This document shows positions 8,803-15,619 of a stretch of 44,024 nt of DNA, one piece after another. A program made the translations under genes and the position numbers. The stretch covers positions 1-44,024 of the forward strand of contig NVWB01000162.1 in NCBI GenBank assembly GCA_002733575.1, in the 5' to 3' direction. Position 1 is the stretch's first letter, and every line of letters starts with the position of its first letter. Below the pieces are notes generated by a model. It was not told where the DNA came from. It did no database searches and was given only the letters and a program-made list of their open reading frames with translations. The DNA comes from Blastopirellula sp. GTDB taxonomy: Bacteria > Planctomycetota > Planctomycetia > Pirellulales > Pirellulaceae.

Positions 8803-9402
8803 TTAGCGTCGCGATGATCTCTGCATAGGAGCGGGAGCGTAATAACCAACAGGCTGGTTAGTGTTTCCATAGAGTCTCGCGCGTTCTGCCATCACTCGGC
8901 TGTAATAAAGCTGTTGGTTGCGTAGATAGTTTTGCTGGTGAAGTGTGGTTGGTTGCCATTGTCCTGGTGGTTGAAACCGTGCTGGTTCTGGAATGATGAT
9001 GTTGGATTCATCCGTCGGTGGAACAGGCGGATTAGGAATTGAAGTCTCTTGCGTTTGGATGGGAGACTCAATGATGTGAATTTCTGGCGATCCATACTCG
9101 ATTGGTGAATAACTGGTATCACAACCACAATCACTGACACGGGCAGAACAACAGTTCCCGTTAAAAGTGATAGGGTTAAGGACTTTATGCACACCTGATT
9201 TGACCTTACATAGACCAATACCAATGTTGTATTTCACTCCCGTTAGAAAATCGAGAAAGGGATTGGGACAAGGATTACATTGTGACTGACATCCACGTGA
9301 TTGAACTGGTTGGCATGAACTACATCCACAATCAGCGGCTTCTAAAGATGCAGCTGAGATCATGGTTGCTAAAGCGATTGCGAGTACCCCATGTTTGAAC
9401 AT
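8803..9402 (-). CDS. Exported Cys-rich protein, unknown
   Basis: This is a 199-residue exported protein of no family I can name. The start is ATG 9402: AAGGA sits 7-8 bases upstream and the product begins directly with a signal peptide (hydrophobic A-I-A-L-A-T-M-I core ending L-E-A-A). The mature N-terminus has a dense cysteine cluster (D-C-G-C-S-S-C, then R-G-C-Q-S-Q-C-N-P-C). A short conserved-looking segment with three more Cys follows, then a long Pro/Gln-rich, probably unstructured tail ending R-S-S-R-R. It could be a disulfide-cross-linked envelope component, since planctomycete walls are protein-rich; that is inference. It is transcribed divergently from the 9495-10981 block. Confidence 0.65.
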   Translation of the reverse strand: MFKHGVLAIALATMISAASLEAADCGCSSCQPVQSRGCQSQCNPCPNPFLDFLTGVKYNIGIGLCKVKSGVHKVLNPITFNGNCCSARVSDCGCDTSYSPIEYGSPEIHIIESPIQTQETSIPNPPVPPTDESNIIIPEPARFQPPGQWQPTTLHQQNYLRNQQLYYSRVMAERARLYGNTNQPVGYYAPAPMQRSSRR

Positions 9403-9494
9403 TGAATTTTCCTTAACTCTCAACAGTTGATTTCTAATTGACGTCCTGACCCTCTCTTACAATTGGAGTCATTGGAATAATTCATCGAACCGTC

Positions 9495-9671
9495 ATGAAG
9501 CGATTAAGCAGATTTTTCGGATTCACTCATAAAGTTGACGTCATCAAAAGAGGAAGCCCAGATGACCTAGAGTCTCAGGAGGCCAGTTTTTCGCTTAAAA
9601 CTGAAGATATTACAGGTTTGTTGACAACGCGACTGCAATCACTGCTAGCCAAGAAAGGCGTTAAACTTTGA
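9495..9671 (+). CDS. Small hypothetical protein (58 aa)
   Basis: An ATG at 9495 opens a 58-codon frame ending TGA at 9669-9671. The product begins M-K-R-L-S-R-F-F-G-F and ends L-A-K-K-G-V-K-L, with basic ends and an acidic middle (S-P-D-D-L-E-S). There is no signal peptide or membrane segment. No good Shine-Dalgarno is visible upstream, so the call rests on plausible composition and on filling an otherwise empty divergent gap. A hairpin with a T-run lies 50 bp downstream. It could equally be untranslated leader of the next gene. Confidence 0.3.
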   Translation: MKRLSRFFGFTHKVDVIKRGSPDDLESQEASFSLKTEDITGLLTTRLQSLLAKKGVKL

Positions 9672-9719
9672 CGATTAGACAGGGTTTTCCGAAAGCATGG
9701 AGTTTGAGGGTGCCGATCC

Positions 9720-9763
9720 AAAGGGTGTTAGCAGAGTTTATCTTTCTGCCAAGACCCTTTTTT
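9720..9763 (+). terminator. Possible terminator or attenuator
   Basis: The outer stem AAAGGGT (9720-9726) / ACCCTTT (9754-9760) encloses an inner stem GCAGA / TCTGC (9731-9735, 9745-9749) and runs into six T residues. It lies between the 58-codon ORF and the start at 9791, so it would either end the small ORF transcript or attenuate the downstream gene. Confidence 0.45.
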
Positions 9764-9790
9764 ACTTTAATGCCAATAAGGTGTTTAACT

Positions 9791-10981
9791 ATGCGTGATT
9801 TCCCCCGTTACTCGCTCTTGCTTGCGATGATTGTCACGATTTCCTTTGCCGGTAATGCTTTTGCTCAAACCGGTAGTTCTTTAGAACGCCGAGAAAATCC
9901 TAGCGTATTCCAAGGAATACTAGGTTCCACCTCACAAAGAGTGCAGCAGGCTCGTCAACGAGTTGCCCAGGCCAGTTACACGGCTTCAAATATCCAAGCC
10001 AATTCAATTCGACCGGTCGATTACTCGGTTTTAGAAGAAACAGTTGAACCCACTTCACCAGAACTTGGTGATGGTGAAATCTTGGTCGGCGAAAATTACT
10101 TTGAGACAGAAGACTGCGATTCCTGTGGTGACAGCAGTTGCTCAAGTTGTGCTACTTGGTGTTTCCCCATTTGCTTGAAGCTACGTACAGAAGACTTGCA
10201 AATACGGACTGGAATTGAAGGCTTTAAGAATGGAATGAACCGTGGCATGGATGGTAGCTTTGGTGCCCTCTACGGCTTTAACTGGGGTGCTCCAATCAAG
10301 CTCTGTTCTGATAATGGTTTGAGTGTTCAGTTTGGTGCGAACGGTTCAAACGCCAACTTGTACAAAGCGAGTTTCACGGACAGCACACGAGAACAATTGT
10401 TCATAACCGCAGGGCTCTTTCGTCGAGTTGATTGGGGATGGCAAGGTGGTATTGTCTTTGATTACTTAAAAGAAGACTGGTATTACCGAACCGAAGTGAC
10501 TCAGGTTCGAGGCGAAATAAGCTGGGTCAATCAATGTAACAATGAGTTTGGTTTCTGGTTTGCGGCCTCGGATCAAGCGGATGACATCACGGGATCAATT
10601 ACCTTGCCTGGTGCTTCTAGCTCAACCAATATCAGCGAAACCATTGAAACTGAAAGCATCTATGCCCTGTTCTGGAGACGTCAGTTGGACGACTGTGGGG
10701 CTGAAATGAGACTAAGTGCTGGTTGGACTGAGAATAAACAGGGCTTGCTTGGAGCCGATTTCCATATCCCGATCACTAACTGCTTGGCTCTTGATAGCGA
10801 GTTCGCCTTCTTCCTACCAGATTCACCATCTGGAATGACGAGAAACGAAGCGGAAGGGTGGAACATCGGCATCAACTTGGTTTGGTTCCCAAAATGTGGA
10901 TCAAACGTAGGTAGCAAAAGTTACAACCGACCACTGTTTGACGTTGCCAACAATGGCAGTATGTTCCTCAGACGTCAATAA
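9791..10981 (+). CDS. Outer-membrane-type protein (DUF6666-like)
   Basis: This is a 396-residue exported protein, probably an outer-membrane beta-barrel. ATG 9791 is chosen over the open frame back to 9668 because AAGGTG lies about 8 bases upstream and the product then begins with a normal signal peptide (M-R-D-F-P-R, hydrophobic core, N-A-F-A-Q). Residues 40-85 look disordered. A Cys cluster (D-C-D-S-C-G-D-S-S-C-S-S-C) follows near residues 110-125. The remaining 270 residues alternate short polar and aromatic strands (G-F-N-W-G-A-P, W-G-W-Q-G-G-I-V-F-D-Y, F-G-F-W-F-A-A-S-D) as barrels do, ending with G-I-N-L-V-W-F-P. It resembles the planctomycete family I know as DUF6666; function unknown. 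Like its divergent neighbour it pairs export with N-terminal Cys clusters. A terminator follows. Confidence 0.7.
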   Translation: MRDFPRYSLLLAMIVTISFAGNAFAQTGSSLERRENPSVFQGILGSTSQRVQQARQRVAQASYTASNIQANSIRPVDYSVLEETVEPTSPELGDGEILVGENYFETEDCDSCGDSSCSSCATWCFPICLKLRTEDLQIRTGIEGFKNGMNRGMDGSFGALYGFNWGAPIKLCSDNGLSVQFGANGSNANLYKASFTDSTREQLFITAGLFRRVDWGWQGGIVFDYLKEDWYYRTEVTQVRGEISWVNQCNNEFGFWFAASDQADDITGSITLPGASSSTNISETIETESIYALFWRRQLDDCGAEMRLSAGWTENKQGLLGADFHIPITNCLALDSEFAFFLPDSPSGMTRNEAEGWNIGINLVWFPKCGSNVGSKSYNRPLFDVANNGSMFLRRQ

Positions 10982-11012
10982 TTTGAATCATCGATTCGGG
11001 GGAATCGAGATG

Positions 11013-11052
11013 GGACGCCTTTGCTCTTGAGTAAAGGCGTCCTTATCTTTTT
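11013..11052 (+). terminator. Rho-independent terminator
   Basis: The 10-bp stem GGACGCCTTT (11013-11022) / AAAGGCGTCC (11033-11042), with a 10-nt loop, is followed by TTATCTTTTT. It ends the outer-membrane-type gene. Confidence 0.85.
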
Positions 11053-11215
11053 CTTGTTGACTGCTGCCCCTCTTGAGGATTTACGAGGTCTTGACTGGCT
11101 TCACAATCATTGGCAATCATTGCAAAACGACGAAAAAAACTGCGTAACCCCCTATTATTGCAGGACTTCCCAACATCAGCGTATTGCTGTATACTGTTTT
11201 GGTTAATAGTCAATC

Positions 11216-11281
11216 ACCCCCTCTACTCAATGTAGGTAAGGGGATTCATTGGAGAAGAATCTGTAGGGTATGTCTCTACAG
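11216..11281 (+). promoter_or_regulatory. Two leader hairpins before Arg-rich gene
   Basis: In the 277-bp gap before 11330, a hairpin built from CCCCC and CTAC (11217-11226) against GTAG and GGGG (11232-11243) is followed by CTGTAG / CTACAG (11261-11266 and 11276-11281). A TATACT hexamer at 11190-11195 could be a -10 element, though I see no good -35. The hairpins would then lie in the 5' untranslated leader. Function is unproven. Confidence 0.25.
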
Positions 11282-11329
11282 GCATTCCTGTCTCTGAATA
11301 ATACTTCAACTTAGTAGCCAACAATAATT

Positions 11330-12790
11330 ATGAGTGATTCCAACAAGAAAGATCACTGGGCCTCTCTCGCAAGCTCTTTAGGATCTGAGGATTCTACAGA
11401 CGATGCCGCCGATCCAACTGTTTCTGAAAGTGTCTCTGAGAATGTTTCTTCTGACTTGGAAGAAAGTTCTGAATCAATCGTTGAGAATAGCTCAGATGTT
11501 GACACGATTGATAATTCAGAAACATCGACACTTGATTCAACTGAAGCGGTCTCTGAGCCTGAGCCAATTGTAGAGCCAGAAGCCTCAGAACCGGCTGCGA
11601 CTGAACCTGCAAAGAAAAGTCACTGGGGCAGCATTGCCAGCGCTTTGGGGCTGAGTAAATTTGTTGAGCCTGCCGTAGTTGAAAGTACACCACAAAAAAC
11701 TGCGTCTTCCAAAGCAGCCGCCGCGAAGCCAGCGAAAGCAAAACCGGCAGCTAAGAAGAAACCTGACAAGGAAAAATCTTCCAAGGCCAAGCCTGCTCAA
11801 ATCACTAGCAAATCTGATAAAACAGATCAGATATCTGATACATCGGCAGAAAAAACTGAAGTAAAGACGGAAGTAAAAAGCAGTGGATTTGGTCAAGGGC
11901 TTTTAGAAGAGACTGCTTCTTCCTCACAAGATCAAGTTACACAGGAAATCTTCTCCGAAAAAATTGTACGTTCTGAGTCTGAGAAAAAAGCATCGAAGAT
12001 GTTCTTTGGCGATAAAGGGCCTCCGCCACGAGAAAAGCAAGAGTCAAAGCGGCCAAAAACAAAAGGATTCCACGACCAAATCTTTGAAGATGAATTCGCA
12101 GACGATCCTCAAGACAAACGTACTGAAGCACCTGTTGCTGATGCACCGATTGCTGAAGGGCCTGTCGAAGTTGTGGAGACCTCAGTCGAGGCGAGTGACA
12201 CGGAAGTTTCTGAAGAAAAAACAGGTCGCAAGAAACGACGACGTCGACGTGGTGGCAAACGTCGCACTAGCTCTGACCGATCTACTACCGATAGTTCATC
12301 AGAAGAAGTTTCTACAGAAAATGCCTCTGAATTGGACACTCAAGTCGAGACATCGGTTGAACCTGTTTCAGGAGCCGATGAAGACAGTTCCGATAAAGAC
12401 AGTGCTGGCGAAGTTCAGACAGAGTCTACGGATCGTCCTAAACGTCGTCGTCGACGTCGAAGATCCCGTAAAGCCGAAACTACAGAGTCAGCGACGACAG
12501 AGACAGCAACGACAAGTGTTAGTGCAGAGGAAGAATTTGAATCGACTGAAGTGAGTTCTGAATTTGGCGAAGAGCAACCTCGTCGTTCACCAAGAGATCG
12601 AGACCACGACCACGACGATAGCGAATCCGAAGAACGACATCGCAATATTCCCTCTTGGCTTGATGCGATTGAAGTCATTGTTGACGCTAATATCGAACGC
12701 CATAAAACGGCTCCCAAGCATAAAGAGTATGGTGGCAGACCTCGCAAGCGACGCGGTGGCAGCGGCAGTCGACGCTCCTCATCTTCTTAA
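11330..12790 (+). CDS. Disordered acidic/Arg-rich protein with HW motifs
   Basis: This is a 486-residue cytoplasmic protein (no signal peptide, no membrane segment) of unknown function and strongly biased composition. Two copies of a short motif occur: D-H-W-A-S-L-A-S-S-L-G near residue 8 and S-H-W-G-S-I-A-S-A-L-G near 95, separated by a Ser/Glu-rich acidic linker. A Lys/Ala/Pro-rich stretch follows, then two Arg/Lys blocks (K-K-R-R-R-R-R-G-G-K-R-R near 305 and K-R-R-R-R-R-R-R-S-R-K near 375) set in acidic disordered linkers. Near the C-terminus a predicted helix (I-P-S-W-L-D-A-I-E-V-I-V-D-A-N) precedes a final basic R-K-R-R-G-G-S-G-S tail. The Arg blocks resemble those in RNase E-type RNA-binding regions, so RNA or ribosome binding is a reasonable guess, and the two HW motifs look like docking peptides. 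Monocistronic, between two terminators. Confidence 0.75.
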   Translation: MSDSNKKDHWASLASSLGSEDSTDDAADPTVSESVSENVSSDLEESSESIVENSSDVDTIDNSETSTLDSTEAVSEPEPIVEPEASEPAATEPAKKSHWGSIASALGLSKFVEPAVVESTPQKTASSKAAAAKPAKAKPAAKKKPDKEKSSKAKPAQITSKSDKTDQISDTSAEKTEVKTEVKSSGFGQGLLEETASSSQDQVTQEIFSEKIVRSESEKKASKMFFGDKGPPPREKQESKRPKTKGFHDQIFEDEFADDPQDKRTEAPVADAPIAEGPVEVVETSVEASDTEVSEEKTGRKKRRRRRGGKRRTSSDRSTTDSSSEEVSTENASELDTQVETSVEPVSGADEDSSDKDSAGEVQTESTDRPKRRRRRRRSRKAETTESATTETATTSVSAEEEFESTEVSSEFGEEQPRRSPRDRDHDHDDSESEERHRNIPSWLDAIEVIVDANIERHKTAPKHKEYGGRPRKRRGGSGSRRSSSS

Positions 12791-12797
12791 GCCAAAT

Positions 12798-12840
12798 AAG
12801 AAGATCTAACTCTAACTGGGGTTAGATCTTCTTTTATTTT
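12798..12840 (+). terminator. Strong rho-independent terminator
   Basis: A perfect 13-bp stem, AAGAAGATCTAAC (12798-12810) with GTTAGATCTTCTT (12821-12833), has a 10-nt loop and a T-rich tail. Confidence 0.92.
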
Positions 12841-12893
12841 ATGCTCGGCGGTGCTCTACTGCGCAAGTTGTCTGAATAACGCGTGCCCTAATC

Positions 12894-12908
12894 TTTCCAA
12901 TTTGGAAA
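12894..12908. promoter_or_regulatory. Dyad upstream of ABC importer operon
   Basis: TTTCCAA-T-TTGGAAA is a perfect 7+1+7 palindrome located 116 bp before the ABC operon start. It could be a repressor operator. It lacks the central CG typical of LacI-family sites, no regulator is encoded nearby, and a single occurrence gives no support. Confidence 0.25.
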
Positions 12909-13023
12909 AGCATTTTGGCAGATTTCATCTAAGATGCTTGGTTCTCGTTGCGTGGCCTGCTAAGATGGAGCATTGATTAGATTGTTCCCCCTTATCCATT
13001 GCCTTAGGGAAGAGGATTAAACC

Positions 13024-14082
13024 GTGAAATACTTTCTTAGCCTACTGTTCGTACTGTCGTTTGTTATTGGTTGTGGCAGCAATGATCCTGGTGGCAACCC
13101 AGTCTCCACCGATCCTTCAACATCTGGTGAGGAAACGAAGGGCATCGTAATGCTTCGTTACACGCCAGGTAGTCAAAGTACCGAACAACGCGAAGAAGGG
13201 TTCTTGGACACAATTTTGAAGGACTACCCTCAGATTGAAGTCCTCTCAGACGATCAATACGCTGGCACAACAGAAGATTCTTCACTCGATAAAGCTCAGC
13301 AAATTCTCAATAAGTATGGAGATAACATCACCGGGATCTTTGCCGTTTGCGAACCAAACGCGAACGGGGTACTTCATGCTCTCGAAGAAGTTGATAAAGC
13401 TGGAACGATCAAGTTCATGGGTTTTGATCCGAACGCACGCATGGTGCAAGCGCTTGAAGACAAAAAGATGGATGGGATTGTACTCCAAGACCCTGTCATG
13501 ATGGGTTACTTGGCAGTGAAAACCATGACTGCCCATTTAAACGGCGAGAAAGTTGATAAACGCGTTTCAACCGGAGAAGCCGTGGCCACTCCAGCCAATA
13601 TGACATCAGATCGAATGTCGGAACTACTGAGTCCTGAAAAATTAAAGGATTCCGCAGCACAACCAGAAAAACCTAAATATCGAATTGCCGTAATTCCTAA
13701 AGGCACGACGCACGAGTTCTGGCAGTCAGTACACTATGGTGCCCAAAAAGCAGCTGATGAAGCAGGCAATGTTGAAATCATTTGGATCGGACCTCAGCAA
13801 GAGAGTGACCGCGAATCGCAGATCAACATCGTGCAAAACTTTATCACGCAAAAAGTTGATGGAATTTGTTTGGCTCCACTCGACTCGCAAGCACTAGTCG
13901 CCGTTGTGAAAGAAGCGAAAGAAGCTGGAATTCCAACAGTGGCTTTTGATAGTGGGCTTGATGACAAAGATGCCATTATCAGTTATGTGGCGACTGACAA
14001 TTACAATGGTGGTGTCGAGGCAGCCCACGCACTTGCTGAAGCACTTGGTCATACACGCCCTGAAAAGTCAACGGAAGAATAA
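13024..14082 (+). CDS. Circularly permuted sugar-type binding lipoprotein
   Basis: This is the substrate-binding component of an ABC importer (Peripla_BP_4 / ribose-binding-like), 352 residues. GTG 13024 is the start, with AGAGGA upstream; the leader ends V-I-G-C (Cys17), so it is a lipoprotein. The order of parts is abnormal. Residues 39-210 (G-I-V-M-L-R-Y-T-P-G-S, Q-Y-A-G-T-T-E, G-F-D-P-N, L-Q-D-P-V-M-M-G-Y, T-P-A-N-M) correspond to what is normally the second half, including the usual C-terminal end. Residues 218-340 (Y-R-I-A-V-I-P-K-G-T-T-H-E-F-W, D-G-I-C-L-A-P-L-D, V-A-T-D-N-Y-N-G-G) are what normally follows the leader. Both lobes are complete, the frame is open, and the cut falls at the first interlobe hinge, so the fold could be kept. 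The double ATPase and permease follow, giving a normal operon order. Substrate unknown. Confidence 0.85.
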   Translation: MKYFLSLLFVLSFVIGCGSNDPGGNPVSTDPSTSGEETKGIVMLRYTPGSQSTEQREEGFLDTILKDYPQIEVLSDDQYAGTTEDSSLDKAQQILNKYGDNITGIFAVCEPNANGVLHALEEVDKAGTIKFMGFDPNARMVQALEDKKMDGIVLQDPVMMGYLAVKTMTAHLNGEKVDKRVSTGEAVATPANMTSDRMSELLSPEKLKDSAAQPEKPKYRIAVIPKGTTHEFWQSVHYGAQKAADEAGNVEIIWIGPQQESDRESQINIVQNFITQKVDGICLAPLDSQALVAVVKEAKEAGIPTVAFDSGLDDKDAIISYVATDNYNGGVEAAHALAEALGHTRPEKSTEE

Positions 14083-14129
14083 GCTTACCACTTATACATC
14101 GAGTTTTCTGACTAGATCGGAAGGTTGAA

Positions 14130-15617
14130 GTGAGTTCTTCCCTGCTCTCCATGGAGAATATCTCAAAACGTTTTGGTGCCACGCAAGCCTTGAGCAACGT
14201 GTCACTAAAAGCTGTTGCTGGGGAAGTGCTGGCATTGATTGGCGAAAATGGTGCTGGTAAAAGCACCATGATGAAAATTCTGAGCGGTGCAATTTTTCCC
14301 GACTCGGGGAAAATGCTGCTTGGAGAACAAGAATACGCACCGACGGGGCCCCTTGATGCCCGTTCGGTCGGCGTGGCCATGATCTATCAAGAGCTGACTT
14401 TAGCACCTGACTTAAGTGTTGAAGACAACATCATGCTCGGGTTAGAGATGCACAACTTTGGTGTGCTTAACCGCCGAAAACAACGAGTAAAAATCCATGA
14501 AGTGCTTCAGCGTCTAGGGCACTCCGAATTAAAACCGACTGCCATTGTAGGCACTCTCTCTGTCGGCGCACAACAACTCGTAGAAATCGCACGTGCGCTC
14601 GTGATTGACGCCCGCGTGATTGTGTTTGATGAACCAACGAGTAGCTTGACGCAAAAAGATGTTCAGCATCTTTTTCAAGTGATTAAGTGGCTCAAGGAAT
14701 CTGGTCGAGCGGTCATCTACATCAGCCATTTCCTGGAAGAAGTCCGCGAGATCTGCGATCACTATGTGGTACTGCGTGATGGAACCATGGCAGGTTCAGG
14801 CACATTGGAAGATGTGACTGAAAGTGAAATTGTAACACTCATGGTTGGGCGTACCGTGGAAGAACTTTTCCCACAGGTGCCACATACCCCGAGTGATACG
14901 ATTCTCAAAATCGAAGGCGTTTCAAGCCGTAGTAAACCGCACGATGTATCATTTGAATTACGCCGCGGAGAAATCCTTGGTTTCTCCGGTCTTGTCGGAT
15001 CAGGTCGAACAGAGTTGTTACGAGCCATTTATGGGCTTGATCCCAATCGAGTGGGCGTGGTCGAATTAAACGGAAAAAAAGTAGAACGTAACCCGGCCAG
15101 TGCCATTCGCGCAGGGATGGGTTTTGTTTCTGAAGATCGTAAAACCGAAGGTTTGGCCCAAGACCGTTCGATCAACGACAATCTCACTTATAGCCACTTG
15201 AAACCCTATTCGAAATTCGGATTTCTCAATCTGGGCAACCGGCTGACTCAGTCCAAGCATTGGATGCAAAAGCTCCAAGTCAAAGCCCAGTCGGCGACAC
15301 AAGAAATCGGAGCACTTTCCGGCGGCAACCAACAAAAAGTTGCCATCGCCCGAGTGTTGCATCAAGAGGCGGATGTGCTGCTGCTCGATGAACCAACACG
15401 CGGAATCGACGTTGGTACTAAGTCAGAAATTTATCGTTTAATTGGCGAACTGGCCGCATCCAACAAAGCTATCATCTTTGTCAGTTCTTACCTGCCTGAG
15501 TTGATGGCCATCTGTGATCGAATTGCCGTGATGAATCGTGGTTACTTACGTGAGATCCGCGATACCAACCAATGGACCGAAGAAGAAATAATGGCAGAAG
15601 CCATTCGTAGTGATTAA
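14130..15617 (+). CDS. Sugar ABC importer double ATPase (RbsA/MglA type)
   Basis: This is the ATP-binding subunit of a carbohydrate-uptake-type-2 importer, 495 residues with two fused nucleotide-binding domains, normal length. GTG 14130 is preceded by GGAAGG. Domain 1: Walker A G-E-N-G-A-G-K-S-T near residue 37, Q-loop I-Y-Q-E-L, signature L-S-V-G-A-Q-Q near 147, Walker B V-I-V-F-D-E-P-T-S near 165, and the switch His in I-S-H. Domain 2: degenerate Walker A G-L-V-G-S-G-R-T-E near 287 (Lys replaced), signature L-S-G-G-N-Q-Q near 395, Walker B L-L-L-D-E-P-T-R-G near 415. A degenerate second site is usual in this family. It is 47 bp after the binding-protein gene and 2 bp before the permease gene, so the three are cotranscribed. 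Confidence 0.92.
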   Translation: MSSSLLSMENISKRFGATQALSNVSLKAVAGEVLALIGENGAGKSTMMKILSGAIFPDSGKMLLGEQEYAPTGPLDARSVGVAMIYQELTLAPDLSVEDNIMLGLEMHNFGVLNRRKQRVKIHEVLQRLGHSELKPTAIVGTLSVGAQQLVEIARALVIDARVIVFDEPTSSLTQKDVQHLFQVIKWLKESGRAVIYISHFLEEVREICDHYVVLRDGTMAGSGTLEDVTESEIVTLMVGRTVEELFPQVPHTPSDTILKIEGVSSRSKPHDVSFELRRGEILGFSGLVGSGRTELLRAIYGLDPNRVGVVELNGKKVERNPASAIRAGMGFVSEDRKTEGLAQDRSINDNLTYSHLKPYSKFGFLNLGNRLTQSKHWMQKLQVKAQSATQEIGALSGGNQQKVAIARVLHQEADVLLLDEPTRGIDVGTKSEIYRLIGELAASNKAIIFVSSYLPELMAICDRIAVMNRGYLREIRDTNQWTEEEIMAEAIRSD

Positions 15618-15619
15618 AT

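Noticed and set aside
11964..12554. Long alternative-frame ORF (196 codons) inside the Arg-rich gene
   Set aside because: It is a shadow caused by the low-complexity Ser/Glu/Arg codons of the real frame; no start signal.
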